Assembly (NCBI GenBank): GCA_958510875.1
Contig: OY294069.1
Coordinates: 166,035,111-166,099,110, forward strand
Length of the DNA: 64,000 nt
Source of the DNA: Endomychus coccineus
Taxonomy: Eukaryota; Arthropoda; Insecta; Coleoptera; Endomychidae
Direction of reading: 5' to 3'
Shown one piece after another: positions 33,040 to 43,907 of this stretch. Position 1 is the stretch's first letter, and every line of letters begins with the position of its first letter. The position numbers and the translations under genes were made by a program. The notes under the pieces were generated by a model. The model saw nothing but the letters and a program-made list of their open reading frames with translations, did no database searches and was not told the DNA's origin.

Positions 33040-33250
33040 AACCAACGTGGAATAAGAGATGGCTTTTTCCACCCCTAGTCCGTTACGTACACCTGAATGT
33101 ACCAACCCGAAGAATGGAAATATATTTTGCACACCTTTGGATGAAGCTGCTGCTGTCATAAGTTGTTTAATGTTTTTTAAATTTACGAGGCAGGATCTAT
33201 CTGTTACTGAAAATGTAGACATCCACCACTCAATATCAGTCATGTTTGAA
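33040..33250 (-). pseudogene. hAT transposase C-terminal fragment (second hAT family)
   Basis: The minus-strand frame reads IEWWMSTFSV, then QLMTAAASSKGVQNIFPFFG and LVHSGVRNGLGVEKA. The pattern of a W at the start, A-SSAGLERxFSxxG and then HSKLRNRLGxEKA belongs to the hAT dimerisation domain of a BED-finger family different from the remnant at 2.8 kb. The frame is short and flanked by stops. A domesticated exon is possible but unsupported. Confidence 0.65.
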
Positions 33251-34555
33251 ATAACAGAGTATAGCATTAGGACCCGATTATAACTGGATAACTTCCCATG
33301 GAATCGTAACAATATTGGTAATAGCTTTGGAAACTCTGCAGTTGTACATTCGAAGACCGTTTGCTTTTCCCCTCCGAGGAAAATTATATTTTTGAATGTT
33401 TTTCCACTTCAGTAACTGATTGAAACATTTATGCTTTTTTGGTTGAGTACAACTTTACACAAACACAAAATTTAACTTATTAAAATAAGAAAAGTTTGAA
33501 TGTTTGATTTGAAGCACTATCGGTTCCAAAAATAGTCAAATTTCACCATAACACGCTAACTACTCTACATCTAAATAGTAATGCCGGTAATCTGTCTGGG
33601 TATCCCCTCAGTGATTCGTTTCCCGACTTTGACGTGAGGGTGTGATGCATTGTATTGTGTTGTGGGCGCTGCACGGTTCTCAGATGTTTATTTCTTACTC
33701 GGTTCTGGTTGCCACAATCCCATCGGATATTTCAGTTTGAAGTTGATGATGCAATTGGTTTCCATCGGAAAATTTTAATTAAACCATGAGTCATTTCAAT
33801 TAATTCACGAATAAAATCATACTTAATTCGTGCCAACCCTGGCTACAACTGTTGTTGAATAATCGTTAGAAAATGTGGCATCATTCGGTATGATGCCATC
33901 AAAAAATTGATGGTCTAGAATTACTAACAAAAAAAAGTTGTACGTGACTATGATGCTGGCTTTCAAGATACATCAACCTTCGAGTTACACTTTCTAAGAG
34001 ATTTTGGATGTCGCATTCACACAATGTTGATTATTAAACTTATATGGAGTCATTGATTTAAAACCTCAACACATCAAAATCTTTTTGGACAGTTTATTTG
34101 TATCCCTTGTGTTGTGATGCTGAGCATCTGATATATACAAGACGCTCAATTCTTTTAAAAAGTATATCAACCGCCATATTATGAGTATTTCGCAGCCTTG
34201 AACTTCAACCTGCTATGTTGACTGCCTTATTATTTGTCACAACGATTACCAATAACCGGTTACGATTAGATTGATACGATATCTCCAGGAACTATAGATA
34301 GCCATCGAACTAATGAAAATGGTACACGTCGGAAGGCGTATCACATATCAAATATAAAGTAATATCACAAGAACGTTTTGTAATCGATGCTTTATGCAAA
34401 TCATGCCCTTATTCCCACGAAGCACTCCTGTATGTTAATTTTCTGGAAAACGATTACGGCATTTGGTGTCTTAAGAAAAGTTTCGTCACTTCAACAATTA
34501 GTGGTGATTCTTGCAGGATAACCTCCTACATTGTAAATTACCTATATGAAATCAA
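33251..34555. other. Non-coding, nothing firmly recognised
   Basis: This may include decayed parts of the neighbouring Ty3/gypsy element on the minus strand, but no domain could be read. Confidence 0.4.
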
Positions 34556-34559
34556 TTGC

Positions 34560-35085
34560 TTTTGGTTTTCATAAGCATAATGCTATTTATAGTTACTGCT
34601 ACGTGAAGCTTGGAGGAGAAGTTTCATTCAACTGTGACATACTTCGTGATCATATACTTGATGGCAAGTGTTATATCACTTGTCAAAGGTTTAGTAATTT
34701 TGGCATAGTCTCTTATAAATTTTCGGTAATACCCCGTTAAAGGTAGAAATCCTTCTAGTTCTTTATAAGTTTTGGAAATTTAGATTAACTGGAGTTTGAG
34801 GTTAGCTTTTCTTAGTCTACCTAATACAAGTCTTAATTTTTCCATGTGTTCTTGCAACGAGGTAAAAAAATCACTCAATCATCTACATAGACAATCCACG
34901 CTTCATTTTGTACACCTCTGAGGATGTTATTCATCACCCGCTGGAACGTAGCGGGTGCGGTTTTAGGACCAAACGGAAGTCGATTCTATTCCGCGAAATG
35001 TGGGAAAAGCTGTATTAGGAACGTCTTTTGGGTGCATCTCAACTTGATATTCTGATGCGAGATCCAATATTGTTACCCATGCCTC
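34560..35085 (-). mobile_element. Ty3/gypsy-type LTR retrotransposon RT remnant
   Basis: Minus-strand blocks in order: TILDLASEYQVEMHPKDVPN (RT motif A, with DLASGYxQ as the family form), a frameshift, [20 protein letters not shown] (FGLxNAPxTFQRxM), AWIVYVDD (catalytic block), and further on [20 protein letters not shown] (connection to RNase H). No LTRs are visible nearby. Stops and frameshifts show it is inactive. Confidence 0.85.
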
Positions 35086-35379
35086 AGTTATGTGGTGGCC
35101 CGGGAGGACTGCTATGTCTCCACGCCCCTTGGATCGACTGTAGCGGCTTACATCTGTAGGATGTCACGAGTGGTATGAGGTCGGCTGAAGCCATGAAGTC
35201 ACTGGACTGAAACGTGATCACTCAGTGATTTGAAGTGATACCACCTCTAAGTGCTCCATACTAGAAATGAGGCAAAATAGCATACATCCAGCTATCTGCC
35301 TAACTTCTCCCGAAATCCTCATTCCTGATAGGGCAGATTGGAATAACGGAACTCTCGTCCTGTTGCCACCAGGCGGGCT

Positions 35380-35700
35380 CCTATGTTTTGAAAGACCCGG
35401 CTTCGGCAGCTCTCAAGGCACCCAGAGTCGCATCGAGGCTAGTCAAATAATGCGGGGATGCCTCACACATCCTGATACAATGCTTTGATATTGCTCAAAC
35501 ACCGTTATTTGGCGAAGCAAAACTGCTTCCAGAGGACTTATGGAAGCCAGCGTAAGCGATATTATGGGTTTCTCACCGGCCACAAACCTGCTAGTATAAA
35601 ATAGGCTTCATGGGGCGCACTATGGGTCCATTCAAGCGGCCTAAGTGCATCTAGGGGTTAAACCCATGCCCCTTATGGTGATAGTAGCCACCTAACAAAA
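35380..35700 (+). mobile_element. LINE 3' end with internal deletion
   Basis: A piece of RNase H (SRIEASQIMRGCL) joins abruptly to the ORF2 C-terminus (LFGEAKLLPEDLWKPA) and the 3' UTR (GGCCACAAACCTGCTAG, then GGGGCGCACTATGGG). The UTR matches that at 3799-3960. The RNase H piece matches 735-830. Confidence 0.75.
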
Positions 35701-36239
35701 CTACGTCACAATGAAATGGTCTTGCAACCTTGTCCGAGACCGAATGAAACTCGTCGGAAGCAATTAGTTAATCGAATGTAATGTATTCTTTTGTTTAATG
35801 AACTGAAATTTCCTAGAAGTGCATTTGTATCAGGTTTAATACTGATTGCGATGCATATGTCCATATTAGCGTACAATCCGATCGATTCGTGTTTGGTATG
35901 CCTTGTACTTTCGTTCTGCATTTACTAGTAAATCTCGATGCGAAAGCGACGATGTTTTAATTTACTGCACGAAAATGTTACAATTCGAAACATGGGATGG
36001 TATATAATGGCATGCACCAGCTGCCGTGGACTGGGATCCCGTATTTCAACTAGAAGTTAGTTGACATACGAAAGATGGCAAACTGCCGCAAGAAAATGAC
36101 AAGGGTATCATTGAGGATAAGAATTTCAATTCAAATGTCGTTACAAACTTCTAGTTGTGCTATTTATGCGAAGAACTTGCTTCTATACTCGTGATTTTGA
36201 TGATGCAGATAATTGCTCTAAACGTTCCAATTCATTTGT
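35701..36239. other. Non-coding, nothing recognised
   Basis: No feature was recognised. Confidence 0.4.
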
Positions 36240-37680
36240 TTATGTATCATCTGAAGTAGAATGATATCTTTCAAAATAGCGACTATCTATTGATCAGTTG
36301 AATCGAATGAAACGCTTGACGGAAGCTGGTCAAAGAAGTTTCCTAAGCAAGGGCGGGCGTGCTTGGTAAATACACAAGGTTCGATAGACGCACAGATATA
36401 GGGAATGAAATACGTGGATGAAGAACATATAGTCTTGAGGTGATCTTAACTGATGGGATGGATTCGTCTAGCAAAGAAATTGTTTATCTGGAGTGTTGTA
36501 CTTGATTTTTCCATAAGCGTCAGAATCTATTGATCAGTTGAATCGAAAGATATGCTCGCTGGAAGCTCATCTTAGAAGTTGCTGTTTTTATTATAGAATA
36601 TGCTTGATAAGACACCAGGTCCACCAAATACACAATTATAGTGATTAATAGACATTATTGGTAAAGGAGATATTGTTTTAAAAGAACGTTCTCAAACGTT
36701 TATCTTGACTTTCGTGATTGATTCTTCCGAAAATATCAAAACGTTCTATAGATCAGTTCAATCGAACGGATAAGCTTGCTGGAAGATGGTCTAAGAAATT
36801 GTCAAAAGAATCTTTCTATTAATGGGCGTGCTTGGTAAAAACAGCAGGTTCGCTAGACGCATAGATATAGGAAATGAAATACATGGATGAAGAATATAGT
36901 CTTAAAGTGACCAACTGACAAGACGAATTCGTATAGCAAAGAAATTGTTTATCTCGAGATTTCGACTTGATTCTTCCAAAAACGTCAGGACCATCTATTC
37001 ATCACTTGAATCGAATGATATATTTGCTGGAAGCTGTTCTTAGAATTTCCCAAAAGGGTTTGTGTGACTCTTTCTATTAAATGTCGTGCTTGTTGATGAC
37101 ATCAGGTCCACCAGACGCACAGATATAGTGATTAATAGACATTGGGAAAGGAGCTGTCGCTTTAAGATGACTTGTTCTGACGGGACAATTTGCTTCATAA
37201 AGAGATTGTTTATCTTGACTTCCGTAATTGATTATTCCAAAAATATCAAGACGATGTAGGGATCAGTTCAATTTCACGGATAAGCTTGCTGGAATCTGGC
37301 CTAAGGAGTTGCCAAAAGGTTTTGCGTGATTCTTTCTGTTAAAGGGCGTGCTTGGTAAAGACACCAGATTCACTAGAAGCAAATAGGAATGAAATACTTG
37401 GATAAAAAATAGTTTTAATGTGACCTTAACTGACGAGATTAATTCGTCTAGCAAAGAAATTGTTCATCTTGAGTTTTCTACTAGATTTTTCCAAAAAAGT
37501 CAGGACCATCTATTGATCAGTTGCATCGAATGATATGCTTGCTGGAACCTGATCCTAACAGTTGCCAAAGGGTTTGTGGGACTCTTTTTATTAAAGAACG
37601 ATCACCAGACTCACATATATAGTGATTAACAAACATTGGGAAAGGAGATATCGTTTTAAGAGAACTTTCTCTGACGGGGC
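36240..37680 (+). repeat. Tandem array with alternating A and B monomers
   Basis: Six monomers each begin near a TCTATTGATCAGTTGAATCG-like block, at about 36292, 36532, 36751, 37000, 37261 and 37515. Spacing is 219-261 bp. Monomers 1, 3 and 5 share ATAGG(G)AATGAAATAC-TGGAT and TCTAGCAAAGAAATTGTT. Monomers 2, 4 and 6 share AGTGATTAATAGACATT and AAAGGAGATAT-GTTTTAAGA. The array is therefore three A-B dimers of 460-510 bp. It ends abruptly beside a LINE fragment. Confidence 0.85.
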
Positions 37681-37689
37681 GACAAGTTA

Positions 37690-38150
37690 GACTGGCAGGC
37701 AACTTGCAGATCTGGTGAGTTTTTGGCTGATGTAATTGCGAAGGAATCACCGGCATAGAAAGCAACTTCTGCACCCTGATCGGGGCCAATACAAAACCAT
37801 GTTGTACCCCTACCGCCACGTCACTGGTTCTCAATTGAATGTCTTCAGAAGTACACTGACGAACTGAGACCTCGTTCCAAGAAAACTCGAAACCCAGTCC
37901 AATTTGTTTACAAATTAATCATGGGATACACAGGCAAAAAAGATTCCAGGGCATTCGACTGACTCCATGCAACTTATCACTGGAAAAGTGTATAGCATCG
38001 TTAGTCGATAGTTGTGTTCGTAATCCGAATTCATCGTTGTTTATGATATCAAGTTTACCTAAGAAACATTCAAGTCTTGCCAGGAAGATAGGGACTTGGT
38101 TATCACAAAAGGACAATAAACAGCATGAATCTATCGGATGTGTCATCTGT
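37690..38150 (-). mobile_element. LINE reverse transcriptase remnant
   Basis: Minus-strand blocks: RLECFLGKLDIINNDEFGLR, then TQLSTNDAIHFSSDKLHG (equivalent of QFGFRxxxSTxxA), a broken palm, VGVQHGFVLAPI (GVPQGSVLGP) and, in another frame, FYAGDSFAITSAKNSPDL (degenerate YADD). This family differs from the Jockey-like one at 18.5 kb. Premature stops are present. Confidence 0.75.
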
Positions 38151-38785
38151 GAAACGATCTTCGAACATTTATAAATAAACGATGCTTAAGAAGTCTACGC
38201 TTTTGCACTGATTCACTTAGATTACTAGGAAAGCATCTGGCTGCTCTGCCCGCCATTGGTTCATAAGGCGATAGTCGTTAGTTTAACAAAAACATCATTA
38301 ATATACATTCTAAATTTCTAAACATGCAGCAGAGAAAATAAGTATTACATATAATTGTATACCCATTGCATTATCATTACCAGTCAAGTGGGTTATGCTG
38401 ATTGACAAACAACTTGAATCATGTAATTATCAAAACTGTGACAACGAAGAATTTCATGAAACAGATTAACGGCAGATAAATACACTTGAATATGTTGTAT
38501 TACATACATATACGTAAACAAATTAACTTCAGCTGATATGTTCTGTGACTACTAATACTCAATCAAGTACTTCCTTGGCGAATAGATAGGCTTAAAATGA
38601 ATTAGAAACAAATGAATATATAGGAAAGCAAAAATAAAACAGATGGCGCCACAATCGAAAATCCCATGTGACATTTGTGATGTACCATCTCTATCTAGAA
38701 CGCATTGAAATTTTCAGACTGATATATCATCAAGTTCTGTTTTGACACGGATCGATAGCAAGCAGCCTTGAAGAATTTGGCACAC
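38151..38785. other. Non-coding, nothing recognised
   Basis: The last 100 bases before the mariner start codon probably belong to the mariner 5' UTR. The remainder is featureless. Confidence 0.4.
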
Positions 38786-39381
38786 ATGGAAAAAAGTGGA
38801 TTTCGCGTCTTGATTAAGATTATGGGGACACCTCACTATCGATTGGAACGATTTATAAATGGTTTACTGATTTTCGTTGTGGTAGTATAATAAAAAAGGA
38901 CGCCGAATGTTCTGGTCGTCCAATTGAAGTTACAACGCCAGAAATCGTCGATAAAATCCAAGGTATGATATTGGACGATCGGCGAGTTAAAGTGCACGAG
39001 ATTGCTGAGGCTAAGGGCATCTCAACTGAACGGGTACAGAACATTTTGCACGATGTTCAAGACCGATAAGAAGGACTATTTGTGCCGTTCCGTAACCGTG
39101 GACGAATCATGGATCCATCACAACACAACAGCGACCAAAGAACAGTTGAAACAGTGGACAGTCCTGGTGAATCGAAGCCGAAAAGGCTAAAGTGGGTTTA
39201 TCAACCAACAAAGTCATGGCGACAGTTTTTTGGGATGCACACGGTATCGTCCATATCGATTACCTTGAAAAGGACAAAACGTTCACCGGCGTATATTATG
39301 CAGAGCTGTTGGATCGATTCGACGCCGATTTGAAGCAAAAGCGGCCGCATTTGGCAAAGAAAAAAGTGCTTTTCCACCAGG

Positions 39382-40370
39382 TGTAACGCTTCCAACGTTA
39401 CTTGTATAAAGAACGCTGTAATGGGTAGAATAACGATTTCTGTTCGGTTTGTAGACTAACCTATCCCGGATGAATTACCAGAGGCATCTACCGTCAATAG
39501 GAAATCGATTATTGAAATTAGTATTCCTCGATGTCGCTCGGCGCGATTCGCGAAAGGGAGGTAGCTAAAACGGAAATAAAATTCATTGTCGTGTTAATGA
39601 TTGAGTATGTAAGTTTTGATTCAATAATTCTTGCATCCACCTCGTAGTGCCTGGATTCTTGACTGTGAATTCTTTTTTATGTTTGTTTATTCTAAAGCAG
39701 TTGGCGCTCAGGGTAATTCATAAAGTCTAGAATCACAGGACACGTTTCACTACGAGCCCTGAGAATAAATATTCATATTGAGCTAGTTGGGGCAACTTAT
39801 CACTACTGATCCTCAGGGACAGAGTGATCAGTTTCACTGGCGCCCAACGTGGGACTAGTGAAACAGATCAGTCTGAAAAAAAAAGTGAAACGGATCGCTC
39901 TGTCCCTGAGGATCAGTAGTGATAAATTGCCCCAACTAGCTCAAAAAGAATTATTTATTCTCAGGGCTCGTAGTGAAACGTGTCCTGTGATTCTAGACTT
40001 TATGAATTACCCTGAGCGCCAACTGCTTTAGAATAAACAAACTAAAAAAAAATTCACAGTCAAGAATCCAGGAACTATGAGGTGGATGCAAGTTGACGGA
40101 TATTCCGAAAAATAAGACATAGAATTATTGATTCAAAACTTACATACTCAATCATTAACACGACAATGAATTTCATTTCCGGTTTAGCTACCTCCCTTTC
40201 GCGAATCGCGCCGAGCGACATCGAGGAATACTAATTTCAATAATCGATTTCCTATTGACGGTAGATGCCTCTGGTAATTCATCTGAGATAGGTTAGTCTA
40301 CAAACCGAACAGAAATCGTTATTCTACCCATTACAGCGTTCTTTATACAAGTAACGTTGGAAGCGTTACA
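39382..40370. mobile_element. Head-to-head inverted LTR pair of an LTR retrotransposon
   Basis: The left LTR (39382-39836) begins TGTAACGCTTCC and ends in CA. The right one (39886-40370) is its near-identical reverse complement with about 30 bp of extra sequence. Between them are only about 50 bases, starting with a primer binding site. The insertion in the mariner is flanked by CAGG (39378-39381) and TAGG (40371-40374), a likely 4-bp TSD. No gag or pol remains. Confidence 0.8.
39838..39855 (+). promoter_or_regulatory. Primer binding site, tRNA-Lys type
   Basis: TGGCGCCCAACGTGGGAC lies one base after the left LTR terminus. TGGCGCCCxAAC at this place matches the 3' end of tRNA-Lys, as used by many insect LTR retrotransposons. 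It fixes the orientation of the left LTR as the 5' LTR. Confidence 0.8.
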
Positions 40371-40487
40371 TAGGACAGGTTTGCAGTCGCGATGGCAAAA
40401 TTGCATGAATTGCGCTACGAATTGGTTCGTCATCCACCATATTCTCCCGGTTTTTTCCCTGCGAGTTTTATCTATTTCCAAACTTGT

Positions 40488-43297
40488 CGATGTCTGAGGT
40501 TATTTTTTCGTGTATAATCACCTCCTGAAATTTGGCTTATGAATTTTCGGACAGCCTATTTATCTGTCATGGAGTAATGGAGACCTACGTGTACGATTAT
40601 ATACCAAAATAACTTGATTGGCATGTATTTTCTATTATTACAATTCAAGGAAGTTTGCAATAAACTACAGATTCACCAATTACACAATATATGATCATTC
40701 TTAAGTGTAATGTGTGGTAATAATTCTCAAACTACAAAGAGAAGTTACCATGAATAAATAATATATTTTATTGCGTATTCCAAAGTATCTCGAAATAAAC
40801 ATTTTATGGGGAAAAACATATTGGTTAGATACATTATGGAGATACGCAATCACTGAATAGTGTTGGCACCAGTTTTTCCCAAATCGTTCTACAGTAGTTT
40901 CGCGAGTTTCAAAGAATCTAGTTAGAAATCAAGATCCTGGTGCTTTTAACATCCAACTTTCTGGTGGTAGTTAGGTTTTTAAACAAACGTCATAGATTCT
41001 CATCATGAGCCAAAAACTGCTTAAAATCCAACATTCAATGTTCCTCATTCGAGTGAAAGGGACTTATTCCGTCTTCGACTGATTTGTGTGAAGAAAACAT
41101 CATGTTTAGACAAGCGCTATTGATCTTTGCATCATCCTAAGAATGTTGAGGATCCAACATTCCTCTTTCTGGTTGAATGATGAGGAATTTGTAGGAAAAT
41201 TTTCTTCATGAACCTCATCAATCTTTGCATAATCATTCCATATTTATCTATTATCAAAATGACTGCCCTATCCCCCTATCTATATACTTTTATCCTACTC
41301 CTCAAGAATTTAACGAAAATGAAACTTACATTTTTGGAATAGTCAAGTGTGAGTTTGGGCGTCTTAAGGCTTACCTATAACAAAACATGATAAATAGTAC
41401 TATTCACATCACAAAGTTATGAAGAAAAAATATTGATAACAATCAATTCAGTATCAGTGTCAAGCATTAGATTTCGATTTTTCACAAGTGCGATGATGCT
41501 TGAGCTGACAATCAATCATTAAATTTGAACACGAAATTCAATTACTTAATAATTTTAAAGGATATTCGCAAATTACGCTTAGCGGGCCATATAGTACCAC
41601 ATTACGCCCGCGAATACTACATGTACTGTACGGCGCGGTCGTACATACAGAGAGAGAGGGTTTCATTTAAAACTAAAACTGTATGTCAATAAAATAAAAA
41701 TTTATTTATCATACAAATGTATGATTAATCCAAATCCTTTTTACTTTTATTTAATTTTCAATGTATGTATGTACGTATGGTTTCATCTTTGCGAAGGACT
41801 GCTAGTTTTTGATGTTGTCGCACGATCGCGGTAATGTTCTATTGTTGAATAAACATTAAATGTTCATGAAGGAAGTGAAGTGCATTATACTATATCAGTG
41901 CTGAGTTCAACAACAAACGTATAAATCATTTAAATTGCCATTGAAGGAAATAAGTGGGACTTATTGGCTCATTATGCATGCAAGATTTCATAATTTTTAC
42001 GAGTCTATTTTCAATTGAAAGCATGCGGGGCGTGTCACTGTTATTGAATTCACAATTTCACATCTACAAACAGGACCGGTATCAAGTTCGTCACCAATAC
42101 GCTTCTAAGGTATTCTCAACATGAACGTCGGAGGTTTTTTACTTTTTTACCGTCGAGTTATTTATCGTAATCTGAAGTTAACATGAATATTGTCACCAAG
42201 TGAAGTCCAAACTCATAGAATATGCCCAAATTTTTGTTATAAACAAAATTAATGGCAGATATTCCTCGAATGATTGCGATTTGTAGAGTGCAGAAAAGAA
42301 ACTCATAACTCAGCTCAATATTACCCCGAAAATTGAATCCAACTAATTTGCATATCTTGCAGTGCCCGTAAACCACTACGAGTACGACCCTGTCCATAAA
42401 TATAATCAGGAAATATTACATATTCTATTTTAAAAGGCAGGGTACATGCATCAATGCACACGCCCACATTTTATGGAAATATAAGAGGTTGTTATAGACA
42501 GCCCACCTTCATTCATCAAGTTTGTCGATAGACGGGAATAAAGCAAAAAATTAAAAACTGTTAGCCTGCAGTTAGTACTAAAGCGACGTGTGTTAGGAGA
42601 CATACAAAGTTTCTAAGAGTATAATAGATTTATGAGTAGTAACTGGAAAGTTACCTTCCCTGGGGAAAGTAATAGTCGAAAGAAAAAGGTGACATTACTA
42701 ATAATTTACAGTTGATCTTAAACCTCTAACATAGAGTCGCAGTATACTGGTTGCAGTAACAAGCAAAACATGTCGAAACACAATCATCTCTAATTCATCA
42801 GATGCATTTGACACATACCTTGAGGAAAAGTACAACATGTAATATCGATATAGCAAAAATATATCAATGAACTAACCTTAGCTATTACACCATGCAGTGT
42901 AATGTACAAAACATCCACTTTGCGATTAAAAACAAATATTTGCTTTTGTTTTGACTTCCTCCACTAAATGTAGGGAATTATTGTAACCGGTGTAAAAGAA
43001 AAATTTCCCATTCACGTGGATATATTCGTTTCGAGCCTTTCTGAATCAATCTAGACTATTTTTGAGATTATGTCTATGTGTGTATGTGCGTAAACAATAC
43101 ACTTCATAGTACAAGGCCTGAACGCTTAGTACAGAAGTCAGCGTGACGTCATCAACTAGTGGGTTTAAGAAGAGACGTAGCAAACGACAGTATCTATTAT
43201 TCCTAATGTAGCGTAACCGCTATTGAATGTAACGTGTGATAAATATTTGAATTAAACAGAGTTTTAACTCATTCTTGTGGGAAAGTATATGTATATG
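40488..43297. other. Long stretch without recognised features
   Basis: AT-rich. Around 43040-43100 there is a reverse-strand, partial copy of the dispersed repeat at 8030-8205 (shared ATCTAGACTATTTTTGAGAT). Nothing else was recognised. Confidence 0.4.
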
Positions 43298-43410
43298 TTG
43301 CAACCTGTTCCTAAGAGTCCTCGTGTAAATGGAACGTATTTTTACCTGTAAATAAGAGTGTATAAGAGTGTTACGAAAGTATAAAGTGCGTTGCAAAATG
43401 GCTTCCTAAA
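43298..43410 (+). repeat. Dispersed repeat family 2, copy 2
   Basis: This matches 24715-24832 in the same orientation, ending in AAAATGGCTTCCTA. See that entry for shared blocks. Confidence 0.6.
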
Positions 43411-43715
43411 TGAATGTTTATGTTGGTTCTTACCGCGTTTTGTGTTGCAGGTACATTTTACTGACGTTTGATAGTTAGTTAATTATATCGAATGAATGTT
43501 GAGTTCCTGTCTGCAAAGCTAACGGATGTCCCTGTGAAAGATTTCATGGTAACAACAATAACAGAACAAGATTCTTGTAGTGGTATAGCAGTAAGTGTAA
43601 ATGTTGTCAATTATTTTGAAATTGGAGCAAATTGGATAATTCCATATGTATTGTAATAATTAATTTATTTTTTGTGGAAATTATCATTTCGTTTAATTAC
43701 GTTCAATTTTGTTAA

Positions 43716-43907
43716 TTATTTGGTATATATTTCTTTTTCACCGCACCTTTCAATAACTGTCTCCAGGTCCCATGTAAGCAAACCGTTCATAACGTACCAC
43801 CCAGCCCCCTTCAGACATAAATCAGTCAGTAAAGGATAGCCAGATGTTGGCTTCACTACGAAGTGTAGTGTTATTTTATCCATGACGCCTCTATATCTTT
43901 TATTGCT
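43716..43907 (-). CDS. Candidate 3'-terminal exon of an unidentified host gene
   Basis: The exon is 63 codons plus stop, phase 0, after a good acceptor on the minus strand (TTTTGTATCCTCAG|AGC). The peptide includes RYRGVMDKITLHFVVKPTSG, YPLLTDLCLKGAGWYVM and NGLLTWDLETVIERCGEKE. It is rich in protein-like, non-repetitive composition. An AATAAA signal follows the stop by about 45 bases (complement near 43662-43668). I do not recognise the family, and no upstream exon was found. It could also be a transposon remnant or chance frame, but the combination of acceptor, frame, stop and polyadenylation signal favours a real exon. Confidence 0.45.
   Translation of the reverse strand, partial: SNKRYRGVMDKITLHFVVKPTSGYPLLTDLCLKGAGWYVMNGLLTWDLETVIERCGEKEIYTK

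Larger units (their letters stand above)
38786..40487 (+). mobile_element. mariner with internal deletions, split by an LTR insertion
   Basis: It starts at ATG 38786 (MEKSGFRVLIK). After a deletion it continues YKWFTDFRCG, AECSGRPIEVTTPEIVDKIQ, ISTERVQNILHD, another deletion, VTVDESWIHHNTTATKEQ (first catalytic D), FWDAHGIVHIDYLEKDK and KKKVLFHQ. At 39381 the frame is cut by the inverted LTR pair. It resumes at 40375 (ELVRHPPYSP) and fades at about 40487. It is the only copy here with the transposase N-terminus of this family. Confidence 0.85.

Noticed and set aside
42790..42815. CTGATGA on the minus strand near 42798
   Set aside because: The downstream sequence contains GTTTC rather than GAAAC on that strand, and no helix II forms.
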